Positions 8,304 through 17,090 of a DNA stretch of 64,000 nucleotides are shown here, one piece after another. Origin of the DNA: Candidatus Paraluminiphilus aquimaris (GTDB lineage Bacteria > Pseudomonadota > Gammaproteobacteria > Pseudomonadales > Halieaceae); the NCBI RefSeq assembly GCF_026230195.1, contig NZ_CP036501.1:496001-560000 (forward strand), read 5' to 3'. The position numbers and the translations under genes are program-made. Position 1 is the first letter of the stretch, and each line of letters opens with the position of its first letter. Under the pieces are notes generated by a model. The model saw nothing but the letters and a program-made list of their open reading frames with translations, made no database searches and had not been told where the DNA came from.

Positions 8304-8711
8304 TTAACCCTTGTCGGTGGCCCAACTAACGTTGTATTGACCCGCCTCTCTCGCCGCGTCGGCAACATCAGCAACAATCCCTGTGGTCGCGCCTTTCGCA
8401 ACCTTAATGGTTACGGGTGCTTCCGGATCCTCAGCAAGCAATCGCTGAATATTCGCGCGAACCGCTCTCACATCAACACGACGGTTTTCCATCCAAAGCT
8501 GATTATCAGATGCAATTTCGACAACGATACTTACCGAGTCATTAGGATCTTGGGGTTGATTGTCATCCGGACGATTAATTTCCAGTCCTGCTTCCTTCAA
8601 AAAGGAAGCCACCACGATGAAGAAGATGAGCATGATAAACACGACGTCCAGCATGGGCGTCAAATCAATCTCCGCACCTTCTTCCTCGCGTTGTTTAGCT
8701 ATTTTTCTCAC
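8304..8711 (-). CDS. exbD: ExbD/TolR biopolymer transport protein, first copy
   Basis: A 135-residue paralogue of the next gene, with the same membrane motif (DLTPMLDVVFIMLIFFIV) including the conserved Asp. Its periplasmic part differs (RPDDNQPQDPNDSVSIVVEI and VTIKVAKGATTGIVADVADAAREAG). It forms the proton channel with ExbB. The two copies are translationally close and probably arose by tandem duplication followed by divergence. The gene lies 22 bases after exbB. Confidence 0.93.
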   Translation of the reverse strand: MRKIAKQREEEGAEIDLTPMLDVVFIMLIFFIVVASFLKEAGLEINRPDDNQPQDPNDSVSIVVEIASDNQLWMENRRVDVRAVRANIQRLLAEDPEAPVTIKVAKGATTGIVADVADAAREAGQYNVSWATDKG

Positions 8712-8733
8712 TTCGAATTCCTCGGTTAGTCAA

Positions 8734-9252
8734 TCAGTGGTCAGAAGTCAGTTGATCTTCCAACAACTGCTGCTCACGCAACGCCATGCGCTGAAGCTGC
8801 GTATTCGCAAACAAGCCAGAAAGCGCCGCTACCATTCCCGCCATGGTGGGAATGGTGGACCGCTCTACGCCACCGGCCATTGACTTGGCATCACCACCAC
8901 CGGTTACCGCCATGACATTAAAGACCTCGATCATGCCGGTCACCGTGCCTAGCAGACCCAATAAAGGGCACAGAGCAACGCACGTAGCAATGAGGCTCAT
9001 ATTATCGTTGATGTAGCTTCTACTCTCAGACAGGAGCTTCACGCGAATTTGCTTCGCGTTCCATGACTTGCGCTCCGCTCGACCTTCCCAAACATCAACC
9101 GTCATCAAACGGTCAGCCTTCCAGCCACCTCCGAGAAAGTAGATAAAGCGCTCAATAATCAGAGTCCACATGAAGAAGACAAGGGTGGCAATGATCCATA
9201 GGACATTGCCGCCTTTATCCATGAACGCCAAGATGGTGTCGAACAATTCCAT
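8734..9252 (-). CDS. exbB: ExbB/TolQ-type proton channel protein
   Basis: A 172-residue MotA/TolQ/ExbB-family protein of the inner membrane. The first membrane helix is GNVLWIIATLVFFMWTLII. The channel helices appear as CVALCPLLGLLGTVTGMIEVF and MAGMVAALSGLFANTQL. The short length is typical of ExbB2-type proteins. With the ExbD pair it converts the proton gradient into movement of TonB. It follows the TtpC-like gene by 29 bases. Confidence 0.93.
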   Translation of the reverse strand: MELFDTILAFMDKGGNVLWIIATLVFFMWTLIIERFIYFLGGGWKADRLMTVDVWEGRAERKSWNAKQIRVKLLSESRSYINDNMSLIATCVALCPLLGLLGTVTGMIEVFNVMAVTGGGDAKSMAGGVERSTIPTMAGMVAALSGLFANTQLQRMALREQQLLEDQLTSDH

Positions 9253-9281
9253 CGCCTTCTACTCCGTACTTAGCTAGTCGC

Positions 9282-10700
9282 TTAGTTACCCGCCGCCTCA
9301 GCGCGCTCAGCGACAATGCCTGTCGCCTGCTCGTTGAGAATGTGGATGATCTTCTGCGCTCGGCCGTTTACTACGGTGTGAAGCAGTACAGTAGGAATCG
9401 CCACCAATAGACCCAGTACCGTAGTGATCAAGGCGCTAGAAATACCACCAGCCATTGCCTTGGGGTCACCCGCACCGAAGATCGTAATCGCCTGGAAGGT
9501 AATGATCATACCCGTCACCGTACCCAATAGACCCATCAGCGGCGCTACGGCAGCGATGATCTTAAGTAGCGTGAGGCCAGCTTCCAGTTTTGGTGTCTCA
9601 CGAAGCACCGCTTCCGCCATCTTGAGCTCAAGCGTCTCCGTGTCGATGTTTGGATTCTCTTGGCTTACCAAAAGAACGCGACCCAATGGGTTGTTCGTCT
9701 TCGCTTCGCCTGATTTGAGCTGGCTGTTAACGGCGGCACCCATCATGGTCAGCATGATGACCCGAGCAATGGCCAGCAAGAAAGCAAATACACCCACTGC
9801 AGTGATCGCGTAGCCGACATAACCACCTTGGTGCCAGCGCTCTTCCAATGTCGGCGTATCAATAATCGCCGCTAGGAACGAACCACCTGTAGGACCTGTT
9901 GGGTCAATACCAAACTGACTGAGACCACCTGTCGCATCGGCAAGCGACGCGGCGTTAGCGACGGCGTTGCCACTCGGCTGCCTAGGCAACTCAGCGAGCT
10001 TTTCATTGCCGTAGGTCAAGTAGTTTCCATCAACGTCGATAATGTTGAACGCACCAACACGAACCACTTCTCGCTGAGCGATTTCACCGGAGGGCGTCGC
10101 AACCTCTGCCGTGAAGCGCGACACAACACCTTGCTGGGTGATTTCGTTGAGCATTTCATACCAAACCTTCTCAATTTCCTCGATTTGGGGAAGCTGATCA
10201 GAGCCAGTCATTTTTGCGATTAGCCCCTGAAGAAAGCCTTCTCGACTCGGGTACTCAGAACTAACCAGTGAGACCTCGATGTTAGACGCTAAATCGCCCG
10301 AAGCCGCGGTGAGGTGGCCAAAGAGCTCCGACAGTGATCCCAGACGCTCTTTCAACTTCTCCTGTTTAGCGGCGATGAGGAGTTCGTTATCTTCGAACTT
10401 CTTTTCGAGCCGTGCCGAACGACGCTCTTCAGCAGCGCGCTCGCGCTCAGCGCGATTGAGCTCAGACTGCTGATTTGCCTTGTCTTGAGCAAAACGTTGC
10501 TCCCGCGCACGGTTTTCACCGGCGGCACGCGATCGGCCTTGCTTAACGAGGTCGAGGAGCTCGCTCATGTTCTCAGCGGCGACTTCCTGAGGCGTGGGGC
10601 CTGCAGGCACTTCTGGTGCCGCTGGATCTTGCGCCACGGCCACACCGGCAAACATACCCGCAACGACGAAGGTTGTTGCTTTCAAAAACTTAGCATTCAT
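9282..10700 (-). CDS. TtpC-like MotA/TolQ/ExbB-family protein with periplasmic coiled coil
   Basis: A 472-residue protein with an N-terminal signal segment (ATTFVVAGMFAGVAVAQ), a long charged coiled coil (RAREQRFAQDKANQQSEL and EERRSARLEKKFEDNELL), a periplasmic domain, then three membrane helices with the ExbB/TolQ core (AAVAPLMGLLGTVTGMI and GLLVAIPTVLLHTVVNG). This architecture matches TtpC, the fourth component required by the Vibrio TonB2 system; the name is given by analogy. Two bases separate it from the DUF3450 gene, with which the coiled-coil part may pair. It is not a second ordinary ExbB, which is under 250 residues. Confidence 0.85.
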   Translation of the reverse strand: MNAKFLKATTFVVAGMFAGVAVAQDPAAPEVPAGPTPQEVAAENMSELLDLVKQGRSRAAGENRAREQRFAQDKANQQSELNRAERERAAEERRSARLEKKFEDNELLIAAKQEKLKERLGSLSELFGHLTAASGDLASNIEVSLVSSEYPSREGFLQGLIAKMTGSDQLPQIEEIEKVWYEMLNEITQQGVVSRFTAEVATPSGEIAQREVVRVGAFNIIDVDGNYLTYGNEKLAELPRQPSGNAVANAASLADATGGLSQFGIDPTGPTGGSFLAAIIDTPTLEERWHQGGYVGYAITAVGVFAFLLAIARVIMLTMMGAAVNSQLKSGEAKTNNPLGRVLLVSQENPNIDTETLELKMAEAVLRETPKLEAGLTLLKIIAAVAPLMGLLGTVTGMIITFQAITIFGAGDPKAMAGGISSALITTVLGLLVAIPTVLLHTVVNGRAQKIIHILNEQATGIVAERAEAAGN

Positions 10701-10701
10701 C

Positions 10702-11484
10702 TTAGTTAGCCTCCGGTGCCGCGATAGGCATATTCAAGAGTTCAATAGTCGCCTGTTTCTTGGCGATGCGGACCGCTTTGCGAACGGCCGCTGAGTAGTC
10801 GGCAGACGAAAGCGTCTCCCAACTGCGATTAGTGTTATTCCATGCACGTGTCTCAGCACCATCGGTGGTCTGTGCAACGAGCGCAACGCGGCCGATTCGA
10901 AGAACGTCGACCTCTCGGGCGGCTCCATCAACCTCAATCGTGTCAGAGTAAGACTCAATGCCCCGTCCGTATTGCAGCTCAATAGAATAAAGCTCAAGGA
11001 CCTGCCGGAACGCCTCCGCTGACGTCACATCAGAGCGATCGAGGTTAGCGCGCACGGCTTCGATGTTTCCCTTACGGGTATCAAGGTCAAATGGCATATC
11101 CAAGTCGATGAACTGGCCTAAGCCATCGAGCATCCGTGTCACCAGTGGTGGGATCTGTCGCTGAATAATCGCAGCGTCCGAAATCGACTGATCAATATCA
11201 GCGATTCTTCGCTCTTGGTTGGCTATTTGACGGTCAAGGCGCGCGTTGTAGACCTTGAGGCCCTCAACTTGCTTCATAACCGTTTTGTAATCTGACAATA
11301 GATCGCGCGTTTCATCCGCGAGGCGATCTATTTTGCCTTGTGAAGATCGCGCTGCTGACGTGCGATCCTTACCAACCTGCATGATCGCTTCGAGTGAATC
11401 AGCATTAGCTACTGCTGCGCCACCCAAGAAACTGGCGGCGATGGTCGCAGCGCCTAAAAAAGTTTTAAGCCGAGTGATAGTCAT
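10702..11484 (-). CDS. DUF3450 periplasmic coiled-coil protein
   Basis: A 260-residue protein with a signal peptide (FLGAATIAASFLGGAAVANA, cleavage before DSLEA) and a long helical region (KIDRLADETRDLLSDYKTVM, then VYNARLDRQIANQERRIADI), followed by a small globular end. DUF3450 proteins regularly open TtpC-ExbB-ExbD-TonB operons, as here, and are thought to act in the periplasm with them; a direct function is not established. The 192 bp upstream (11485-11676) must hold the operon promoter. I see no clear Fur box there and only weak -10 candidates. Confidence 0.82.
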   Translation of the reverse strand: MTITRLKTFLGAATIAASFLGGAAVANADSLEAIMQVGKDRTSAARSSQGKIDRLADETRDLLSDYKTVMKQVEGLKVYNARLDRQIANQERRIADIDQSISDAAIIQRQIPPLVTRMLDGLGQFIDLDMPFDLDTRKGNIEAVRANLDRSDVTSAEAFRQVLELYSIELQYGRGIESYSDTIEVDGAAREVDVLRIGRVALVAQTTDGAETRAWNNTNRSWETLSSADYSAAVRKAVRIAKKQATIELLNMPIAAPEAN

Positions 11485-11676
11485 GGGATTTGTGTTTCCT
11501 CACGCAAAAGTGTTCGTGGTCCACAAGTGAACCGTTTGTCGTCGGTACGGTAATTGTTCGGCCGCAGATCTATTTATAGGTGCTATCGACCTGCCGACGC
11601 GTGACAGGAACTCTATAACCAAGATAGATACAGTGCAATGTTTCAGGTAGCGGAAATCCGCCAAAAACGAGAAATA

Positions 11677-12207
11677 TTAGACCCTTTGGGTATTTTCGAG
11701 CTCGATAACGCTAAAGTCATGACTGTTTCGAAGTCCACCCTCCGTAAAGGTGTTCGTCACTTCTCGCCAAGATGCGAATTCGGTTAGGTCGAAATAGGCA
11801 TCACCCGACACATTACCGTGGACACGCGTCAAAAATGCGCGACTCGCAAACGGCATCGCCTGACGGTAGACCTCAGCGCCACCTATTACCATCACACTGT
11901 CCGCACCATCGATTAGCGCCTGGCCTTCTGCGATATCAATCGCCTCTACCATGGAATGAGCGACTGTCACGCCATCCACTCGCCACGCTTCGTCTCGCGT
12001 AAGGATGATATTTAGCCGACCCGGTAATGGCCGACCGATTGATTCAAAAGTCTTTCTTCCCATGATGATAGGGCGTCCAAGTGTTGTCCGCTTGAAGTGC
12101 TGTAAATCATCTGGGAGCTGCCAAGGCAGGGTATTACCGCGACCAATAACGCCGTTATCGGCAACGGCGACCACTATCGCAACAGGGAGACTGTCATCGA
12201 CTCGCAT
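11677..12207 (-). CDS. folA: Dihydrofolate reductase
   Basis: Reduces dihydrofolate to tetrahydrofolate with NADPH. The 176-residue protein has AVADNGVIGRGNTLPWQLPDD, with the active-site acidic residue in the LPDDLQHFK segment, then PIIMGRKTFESIGRPLPGR and VMVIGGAEVYRQAMP. It lies two bases downstream of thyA, whose reaction produces dihydrofolate, so the pair forms a thymidylate cycle operon. The C-terminus (TEGGLRNSHDFSVIELE) is normal for the family. Confidence 0.96.
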   Translation of the reverse strand: MRVDDSLPVAIVVAVADNGVIGRGNTLPWQLPDDLQHFKRTTLGRPIIMGRKTFESIGRPLPGRLNIILTRDEAWRVDGVTVAHSMVEAIDIAEGQALIDGADSVMVIGGAEVYRQAMPFASRAFLTRVHGNVSGDAYFDLTEFASWREVTNTFTEGGLRNSHDFSVIELENTQRV

Positions 12208-12209
12208 GA

Positions 12210-13043
12210 TCAGATGGCGACCGGGGCCGAAATGTTGGGTTCGGGGTCATAGCCCCTAAGCGCGAAGTCCTCAAAGCTATAGTCGTAGATGCTGTTAGGC
12301 TTTCGCATAATCTCGAGCGTTGGTCTGCTCTTAGGCTGCCGTGAGAGCTGTGTTTCTACTTGCTCTGCATGGTTGCTATATAAGTGGCAGTCACCCATCG
12401 TCACGACCACTTCACCCGGCTCCAGCTCTACCTGCTGACACAGCATATGAACCAATAAAGACACCGACGCGATATTAAAAGGGAGGCCTAAGAAGGCATC
12501 ACTGGAGCGGATGTAAAGCATCGCAGATAACTTGCCGTTCGCGACATAGAACTGATAAAGCAAGTGACACGGCGGAAGCGCCATACGGCCAGCCTCAACG
12601 TTTTCTTGAGGGGACATCGTCTCGTCAGGAAGGTATTCCACATTCCACGCATGAAACAGGATGCGCCGACTCTCAGGGCGGTGGCGCAGGCAATCGATGA
12701 CGTAATCGATTTGGTTAATGCTGCCACCGTCTCGTGTTGGCCAATTAACCCATTGCGCACCGTAAAGCGGACCTAGCTCACCGGCTTCAGTAGCCCATTC
12801 GTCCCAGATTGATACGCCGTTTTCACGGAGCCATTGGGTATTGGTGTCACCATTAAGAAACCAGATAAGTTCGTTGACGACACTCTTAAAGTGCACTTTT
12901 TTCGTCGTCAGAATCGGAAAGCCTTCAGCTAGGTCAAAGCGAAGCTGACGACCAAAAACTGACCTAGTGCCCGTGCCCGTGCGATCTCCTCGGTCAACGC
13001 CGTTGTCACGAATATCTTTGAGCAAATTTAAATACTGTTGCAT
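12210..13043 (-). CDS. thyA: Thymidylate synthase
   Basis: Methylates dUMP to dTMP with methylenetetrahydrofolate. The catalytic cysteine lies in [14 protein letters not shown], and the phosphate- and dUMP-binding region is [17 protein letters not shown]. The N-terminal [15 protein letters not shown] and the C-terminal [13 protein letters not shown] are typical. At 277 residues it is slightly longer than the E. coli enzyme (264) because of an insertion around [15 protein letters not shown] and nearby. It is in an operon with lgt upstream (8 bp) and folA downstream (2 bp). Confidence 0.97.
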   Translation of the reverse strand: MQQYLNLLKDIRDNGVDRGDRTGTGTRSVFGRQLRFDLAEGFPILTTKKVHFKSVVNELIWFLNGDTNTQWLRENGVSIWDEWATEAGELGPLYGAQWVNWPTRDGGSINQIDYVIDCLRHRPESRRILFHAWNVEYLPDETMSPQENVEAGRMALPPCHLLYQFYVANGKLSAMLYIRSSDAFLGLPFNIASVSLLVHMLCQQVELEPGEVVVTMGDCHLYSNHAEQVETQLSRQPKSRPTLEIMRKPNSIYDYSFEDFALRGYDPEPNISAPVAI

Positions 13044-13051
13044 TTTACGTC

Positions 13052-13843
13052 CTACGACCTGGCATCGCGCCTATAAGCCCATATGATAATCGCCGCACCT
13101 ACAATAATCATGGGTAGCGATAATAATTGCCCTCGGGTGATCCAACCAAGTGCGTCAAATCCTATGTGAGCATCGGGCTCACGGAAGAGTTCTGCAGCTG
13201 AGCGAAGCACCCCATAGCCCAGCAAAAAGCAACCTGCCGCCGACCATCGAGGCCTGGGTCTTTGGGTGAACCAAAATAACAGCCCGAAGAGCAGCATGCC
13301 CTCCATGGCAAATTGATAAAGCTGGGATGGATGGCGCGCCAACCCACTCGGATCGTTGGGGAAAACCATTGCCCATGGCACGTCAGCGGGGCGCCCCCAC
13401 AACTCCTGATTAATAAAGTTCCCCAGTCGACCTAAAGCAAGACCGACGGGCGCAAGTGGTGCAATGAAATCAACCAACGCCCCGAACTCAATTTTGTGAT
13501 GTCGGCATAAGAACCACATCGCTACAACGACGCCTAGGAACCCACCATGGAAGGACATGCCGCCCTCCCAAATACGAACGATTCTGAGGGGGTCGTCCAC
13601 AAGCGAACCCGACCCATAAAAAAGCGCATAGCCGATGCGCCCACCGGCAATAATGCCAAGCGCTGCGTAAAAAATCAGGTCGTCAATTTGGTCTACTTTG
13701 ATCGGGGAACCCGCTAGCTGCGCTCGGTGCCTTCCGAGCCACCAAGCGAAGATCAGCCCACCGACGTAGGTTAGCCCGTACCAATAGATTGAGACGGGAC
13801 CCACGGAGAGTGCAATCGGGTCGATATTGGGATACTGGATCAT
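13052..13843 (-). CDS. lgt: Prolipoprotein diacylglyceryl transferase
   Basis: An inner-membrane enzyme that transfers diacylglycerol from phosphatidylglycerol to the lipobox cysteine of prolipoproteins. The 263-residue protein has about seven membrane segments and the Lgt signature [15 protein letters not shown], with the conserved [19 protein letters not shown] and RHPSQLYQF motifs. The start ATG gives [16 protein letters not shown], normal for the family. The lgt-thyA-folA order is common in gammaproteobacteria. rppH lies upstream with a 33-bp gap. Confidence 0.96.
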   Translation of the reverse strand: MIQYPNIDPIALSVGPVSIYWYGLTYVGGLIFAWWLGRHRAQLAGSPIKVDQIDDLIFYAALGIIAGGRIGYALFYGSGSLVDDPLRIVRIWEGGMSFHGGFLGVVVAMWFLCRHHKIEFGALVDFIAPLAPVGLALGRLGNFINQELWGRPADVPWAMVFPNDPSGLARHPSQLYQFAMEGMLLFGLLFWFTQRPRPRWSAAGCFLLGYGVLRSAAELFREPDAHIGFDALGWITRGQLLSLPMIIVGAAIIIWAYRRDARS

Positions 13844-13876
13844 TATCTACCTTAAACTTTCCCTGGCTTTTTGGCG

Positions 13877-14428
13877 CTATCGCTTTCGCCGGCGGCGCCG
13901 CGAATTGGATTTTTGTTTTGCTGTCGGGCCGGGCAGGGTGAGCCCAGATAATTCGGACAACGCTGAACGATAGACCTGCTGCTTGAAATCGACGACCGAC
14001 GAAATCGGATACCAGTAACTCACCCACTCCCAGTCTTTAAACTCTGGGGTCTCATCGCAATCGAGTCGAACAGCGTCATCCGGCGCATCAAGCCTCAACA
14101 AAAACCACTTCTGCTTCTGTCCAATACAAATGGGCGTTTCATGCTTACGAATATATTTAGAGGGCAATCGATATCTCAACCACCCATTGGTAACGCCCAA
14201 CAGGGTGACGTGCTCTGGAAGCAGCCCTATTTCTTCTTGCAACTCACGGTACATTGCCTGCTCGGGACTCTCGCCCGAGTTGATTCCGCCCTGAGGAAAC
14301 TGCCACGAATCTCGGCCCTTTACCCGCTTACCCCATAGCACTTGCCCACTATGGTTAGTCACGACGATACCGACATTGGGTCGAAAGCCCGCCTCATCAA
14401 TTACCCGATCTTTTTCTGATGTACTCAC
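13877..14428 (-). CDS. rppH: RNA pyrophosphohydrolase (Nudix)
   Basis: Removes pyrophosphate from the 5' end of mRNA to start RNase E-dependent decay. The Nudix box spans [11 protein letters not shown] to REIQEEIGL-like REL-QEEIGL, with the catalytic glutamates in RELQEEIGL. The N-terminal [10 protein letters not shown] and the later [14 protein letters not shown] are typical RppH features. The chosen start is GTG at 14428, five bases after AAAGGA, giving 183 residues; the longer frame to 14530 adds 34 residues that do not resemble the family. The C-terminal tail ([13 protein letters not shown]) is strongly basic and may contact RNA. Confidence 0.93.
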   Translation of the reverse strand: MSTSEKDRVIDEAGFRPNVGIVVTNHSGQVLWGKRVKGRDSWQFPQGGINSGESPEQAMYRELQEEIGLLPEHVTLLGVTNGWLRYRLPSKYIRKHETPICIGQKQKWFLLRLDAPDDAVRLDCDETPEFKDWEWVSYWYPISSVVDFKQQVYRSALSELSGLTLPGPTAKQKSNSRRRRRKR

Positions 14429-14563
14429 AGAAGTCCTTTTCGATGCATTTCTCAACCGACAAAACACATATGTACTAAACTCTCCCATGCGTAGTGTCCC
14501 ACATCGTAGGCCGCCGCGCTTACACGTCATTTATTTAGCGTCACGTTAAACCAAGGAACTTAC

Positions 14564-15220
14564 ATGGGGCTTGCGCTCTTCGATCTCGACAACACACTCA
14601 TCGCTGGCGACTCGGACCATCTGTGGGGTGACTTTTTAGTCAGCCAAGGGCGCGTTGATGCCATCGAGCATAAAGCGCTGAATGCGCATTTTTATGATCA
14701 GTATAAAAATGGTGAGCTCAATATCGACGAGTATCTAACCTTCGCTTTGGGCCCAATGACCGGGATGACAAAAGAGACGCTCGCACCCCTTCAGCGACAA
14801 TTCGTCCGGGATCATATCGAGCCTATTTTACTGGACGCTGCGTTTGCGCTTTTAGAGCAGCATCGAGCGCTCGGCGATACGCTCGTCATCATTACGGCGA
14901 CTAACACCCTCGTCACTCAGCCCATTGCAGACCGCCTGGGTGTGGAGCATTTAATAGGCTGTGAAGCCGAGATCATAGAGGGGTATTACACGGGGAAGCC
15001 TACGGGCGTGCCGTCGTTTGCAAAAGGCAAAGTGGCGCGCATGCAAACGTGGTGTGAAGAAAACAAAAAGTCTATGGAAAATGCGGTCTTTTACAGCGAC
15101 TCTCACAACGACCTTCCGCTCCTTAGGGCCGTAGATCGGGCTGTTGCTGTAGACCCAGACGACCGGCTCCGCGAGGAAGCCGTGCGCAAGGGCTGGGACG
15201 TTATTTCGTTGCGAGGCTAA
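14564..15220 (+). CDS. HAD-superfamily phosphatase, subfamily IB
   Basis: A 218-residue cytoplasmic phosphatase. Motif I is [14 protein letters not shown] (nucleophile and general-acid Asp), motif II Thr lies in [10 protein letters not shown], and motif III is [12 protein letters not shown]. It belongs to the HAD-IB group near SerB and carries the expected cap region. In Pseudomonas the homologue next to rppH has been linked to histidinol phosphate hydrolysis; I have not verified that here, and phosphoserine is another possible substrate. It is divergent from rppH and its stop overlaps the gcvH stop by four bases on the opposite strand. Confidence 0.85.
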   Translation: MGLALFDLDNTLIAGDSDHLWGDFLVSQGRVDAIEHKALNAHFYDQYKNGELNIDEYLTFALGPMTGMTKETLAPLQRQFVRDHIEPILLDAAFALLEQHRALGDTLVIITATNTLVTQPIADRLGVEHLIGCEAEIIEGYYTGKPTGVPSFAKGKVARMQTWCEENKKSMENAVFYSDSHNDLPLLRAVDRAVAVDPDDRLREEAVRKGWDVISLRG

Positions 15221-15609
15221 TCTTCTTCATCGCAAAGCTGCTCATACTCTTCGGCAGACATCAATGCATCGAGCTCACTGATATCTTGGGGTTGTAGCTT
15301 AAAGAACCAACCGTCATTGAACGCGTCTGAATTGACTGTCTCGGGTGCATCCTCGAGCCCTTCGTTTGTCGCAACAACCTCACCGGTCAAAGGCGCATAG
15401 ATATCCGACGCGGCTTTTACTGACTCAACCACGCCAGCCTGATCACCAGCCGCTATCGAGTCACCTACCTCTGGCGTTTCGACATACACGACATCACCCA
15501 GCGCGTCTTGAGCGTGCTCGGTAATACCAACGGTTACCGTTCCGTCTTCTTCACGACGAACCCACTCGTGGGTCTTTGCGTAATAAAGTTCAGGTGGATT
15601 CTGGCTCAT
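15217..15609 (-). CDS. gcvH: Glycine cleavage system H protein
   Basis: A 130-residue lipoyl carrier protein that shuttles the aminomethyl group between GcvP, GcvT and the lipoamide dehydrogenase. The lipoylated lysine is in [32 protein letters not shown] and [13 protein letters not shown] are conserved. The start is ATG at 15609 after GAGGAAA; an upstream in-frame ATG at 15630 has no supporting site. No gcvT or gcvP is in the window, so this is an orphan copy relative to its usual partners. On the minus strand ubiI lies upstream with a repeat array between. Confidence 0.94.
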   Translation of the reverse strand: MSQNPPELYYAKTHEWVRREEDGTVTVGITEHAQDALGDVVYVETPEVGDSIAAGDQAGVVESVKAASDIYAPLTGEVVATNEGLEDAPETVNSDAFNDGWFFKLQPQDISELDALMSAEEYEQLCDEED

Positions 15610-15885
15610 GAACGCTTTCCTCGATATCAATTAAACAAACAATCGTCATATTGTAGTCCGACACGCGGGGAATTAGCAGGCTCAGGATTACCAATCCGTA
15701 GGGGTTTTCCGAAATTTCGGTACTCTTTTTAAAAGCGGGTTTTAAAAGCGGGTTTTAAAATGCAGAGCTTAACGTCGAGGTGTAACGACAGGGTCTAACA
15801 GCAGGGTTTGAAGGCGGGGTGTATTAGTGAGATGGAACACCTACCCCGTGTAGCAAATCTCGCTTTCTCGCGAGCCTTTTTGCAC
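15610..15885. other. Intergenic region between ubiI and gcvH
   Basis: This 276-bp gap has no credible gene. On the minus strand a -10-like TACAAT lies about 30 bases before the gcvH start. The half nearest ubiI holds the 13-bp repeat array described separately. A small inverted repeat (CTCGC/GCGAG, near 15860-15875) next to five T on the plus strand is not placed to end the minus-strand ubiI transcript. I see no glycine riboswitch. Confidence 0.4.
15730..15821. repeat. Degenerate 13-bp direct repeat array, about seven units
   Basis: Reading from 15730, seven units of 13 bp (one of 14) follow head to tail. Units 1 and 2 are identical: TAAAAGCGGGTTT. Later units are TAAAATGCAGAGCT, TAACGTCGAGGTG, TAACGACAGGGTC, TAACAGCAGGGTT and TGAAGGCGGGGTG, with a weak eighth at 15822-15834. 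The common pattern is TAA at positions 1-3, C or G at 6-7 and GGGT near the end. The decay along the array suggests an old tandem duplication or a set of related binding sites. Confidence 0.7.
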
Positions 15886-17088
15886 TTAACCCTCTCCCAC
15901 CGCCTGCTTAATAAACCAGCGCTTTGCTAAGGGCATGGCATCCACCGCAGTCAACCCGGCATTACGCAGCATGGTCGCCGCGGGGTGGCGACTGCCAAAC
16001 CCCCATTTAAAGGCTTGCATGGCAGCCATCATGGCTAGATTATCCCCTTTACGCTGACGCTCGTAACGCTTCAAAACAGTGGGGCTCCACCATTCTGTAT
16101 TACGCTTGTGTGCCAGCAGCACCTCAGCAGCAAGCGCCTTTGCATCTGACAAGCCCAGGTTTATTCCCTGACCTGCAAGAGGGTGTATGGCATGCGCGGC
16201 ATCTCCAACCAATACGAAACGGTCACGCAAATAATCAATCGCATGACATTGCACAAGAGGGAAAAGCTGGCGCTCACTTACGTCAATCACCTGCGGGCCT
16301 CTACCGCCTAAAGCCAGATTTAACCCCTTCAAAAAGGCGCCGTCATCGGCCTCTATCCAGGATTCGGCCTCCTGATCATCAAGCGACCAAACTATGGAGC
16401 ACAGGTCTGTCTCCGACAGGGGGAGAAGCGCGAGTGGGCCGGTCGGCAAGAACGCCTGCCAGCATGCTGATGCGTGTCCCGGTGCCACGCGCACAGTAGC
16501 CACAATCGCTTTTTGACCATAAGACCACTGACGGGTGCGAATGCCTGCCAGTTCACGACTCACTGATCGCCCGCCATCGGCGCCAATGACCAATTGCGCA
16601 CGAATGTTTGTCCCAGCACGAGTGACCACAGTCGCTTGGTGATCATCGAAATCTAATTGCGCCAACCACGTGTCCCACTCGATTGTGATATTGGCGGTTT
16701 GATTGGCCAGATTAACGAGCGCATCAGTGGTTATCGGGGCCTCAACGATGTAACCCAGTGCATCGAGTGAAAGCGATTTAGCATCGAACTCTACAAGCCC
16801 GGTCCCCTCAGAGTCCCACACCACCATATCGGTATACGGTCCGACACGACCACCCTCCCAAATCGCTTGCCAAGCCCCCAGTTCAGACAGGAACTTAGTT
16901 GATGCCGGTGTCAGCGCGGTGACTCGAGGTGCCCAGTCCGATAAAGCGCGTTGGGTTGGAGGGGGGCGATGTGATGGCTGAGCGTCAAGCACCACAATAT
17001 TGAGCTTGGTCGGTGCGAGCGCCAAGGCTGCAGAAAGTCCTATGACACCTGCGCCAACAATGACGATATCGACTTGATAATCAGCCAC
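15886..17088 (-). CDS. ubiI: UbiI/VisC-type FAD-dependent ubiquinone hydroxylase
   Basis: A 400-residue flavin monooxygenase of the UbiH/UbiF/UbiI family, which adds ring hydroxyl groups during ubiquinone synthesis. The N-terminal dinucleotide-binding motif is IVIVGAGVIGLSAALAL, the second is LVIGADGGRSVSRELAG, and the FAD ribityl site is LVGDAAHAIHPLAGQGINLG. It lies two bases after ubiH, in the position of visC/ubiI in E. coli. Position and the aspartate in GDAAHAIHP support UbiI over UbiH; UbiF specificity cannot be excluded. Confidence 0.85.
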   Translation of the reverse strand: MADYQVDIVIVGAGVIGLSAALALAPTKLNIVVLDAQPSHRPPPTQRALSDWAPRVTALTPASTKFLSELGAWQAIWEGGRVGPYTDMVVWDSEGTGLVEFDAKSLSLDALGYIVEAPITTDALVNLANQTANITIEWDTWLAQLDFDDHQATVVTRAGTNIRAQLVIGADGGRSVSRELAGIRTRQWSYGQKAIVATVRVAPGHASACWQAFLPTGPLALLPLSETDLCSIVWSLDDQEAESWIEADDGAFLKGLNLALGGRGPQVIDVSERQLFPLVQCHAIDYLRDRFVLVGDAAHAIHPLAGQGINLGLSDAKALAAEVLLAHKRNTEWWSPTVLKRYERQRKGDNLAMMAAMQAFKWGFGSRHPAATMLRNAGLTAVDAMPLAKRWFIKQAVGEG

Positions 17089-17090
17089 CC

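Noticed and set aside
11485-11676. Fur box before the TonB operon
   Set aside because: No sequence close to the GATAATGATAATC palindrome is present; only weak, scattered AT-rich matches.
15610-15730. Glycine riboswitch upstream of gcvH
   Set aside because: None of the conserved glycine aptamer core segments could be recognised in the minus-strand leader.
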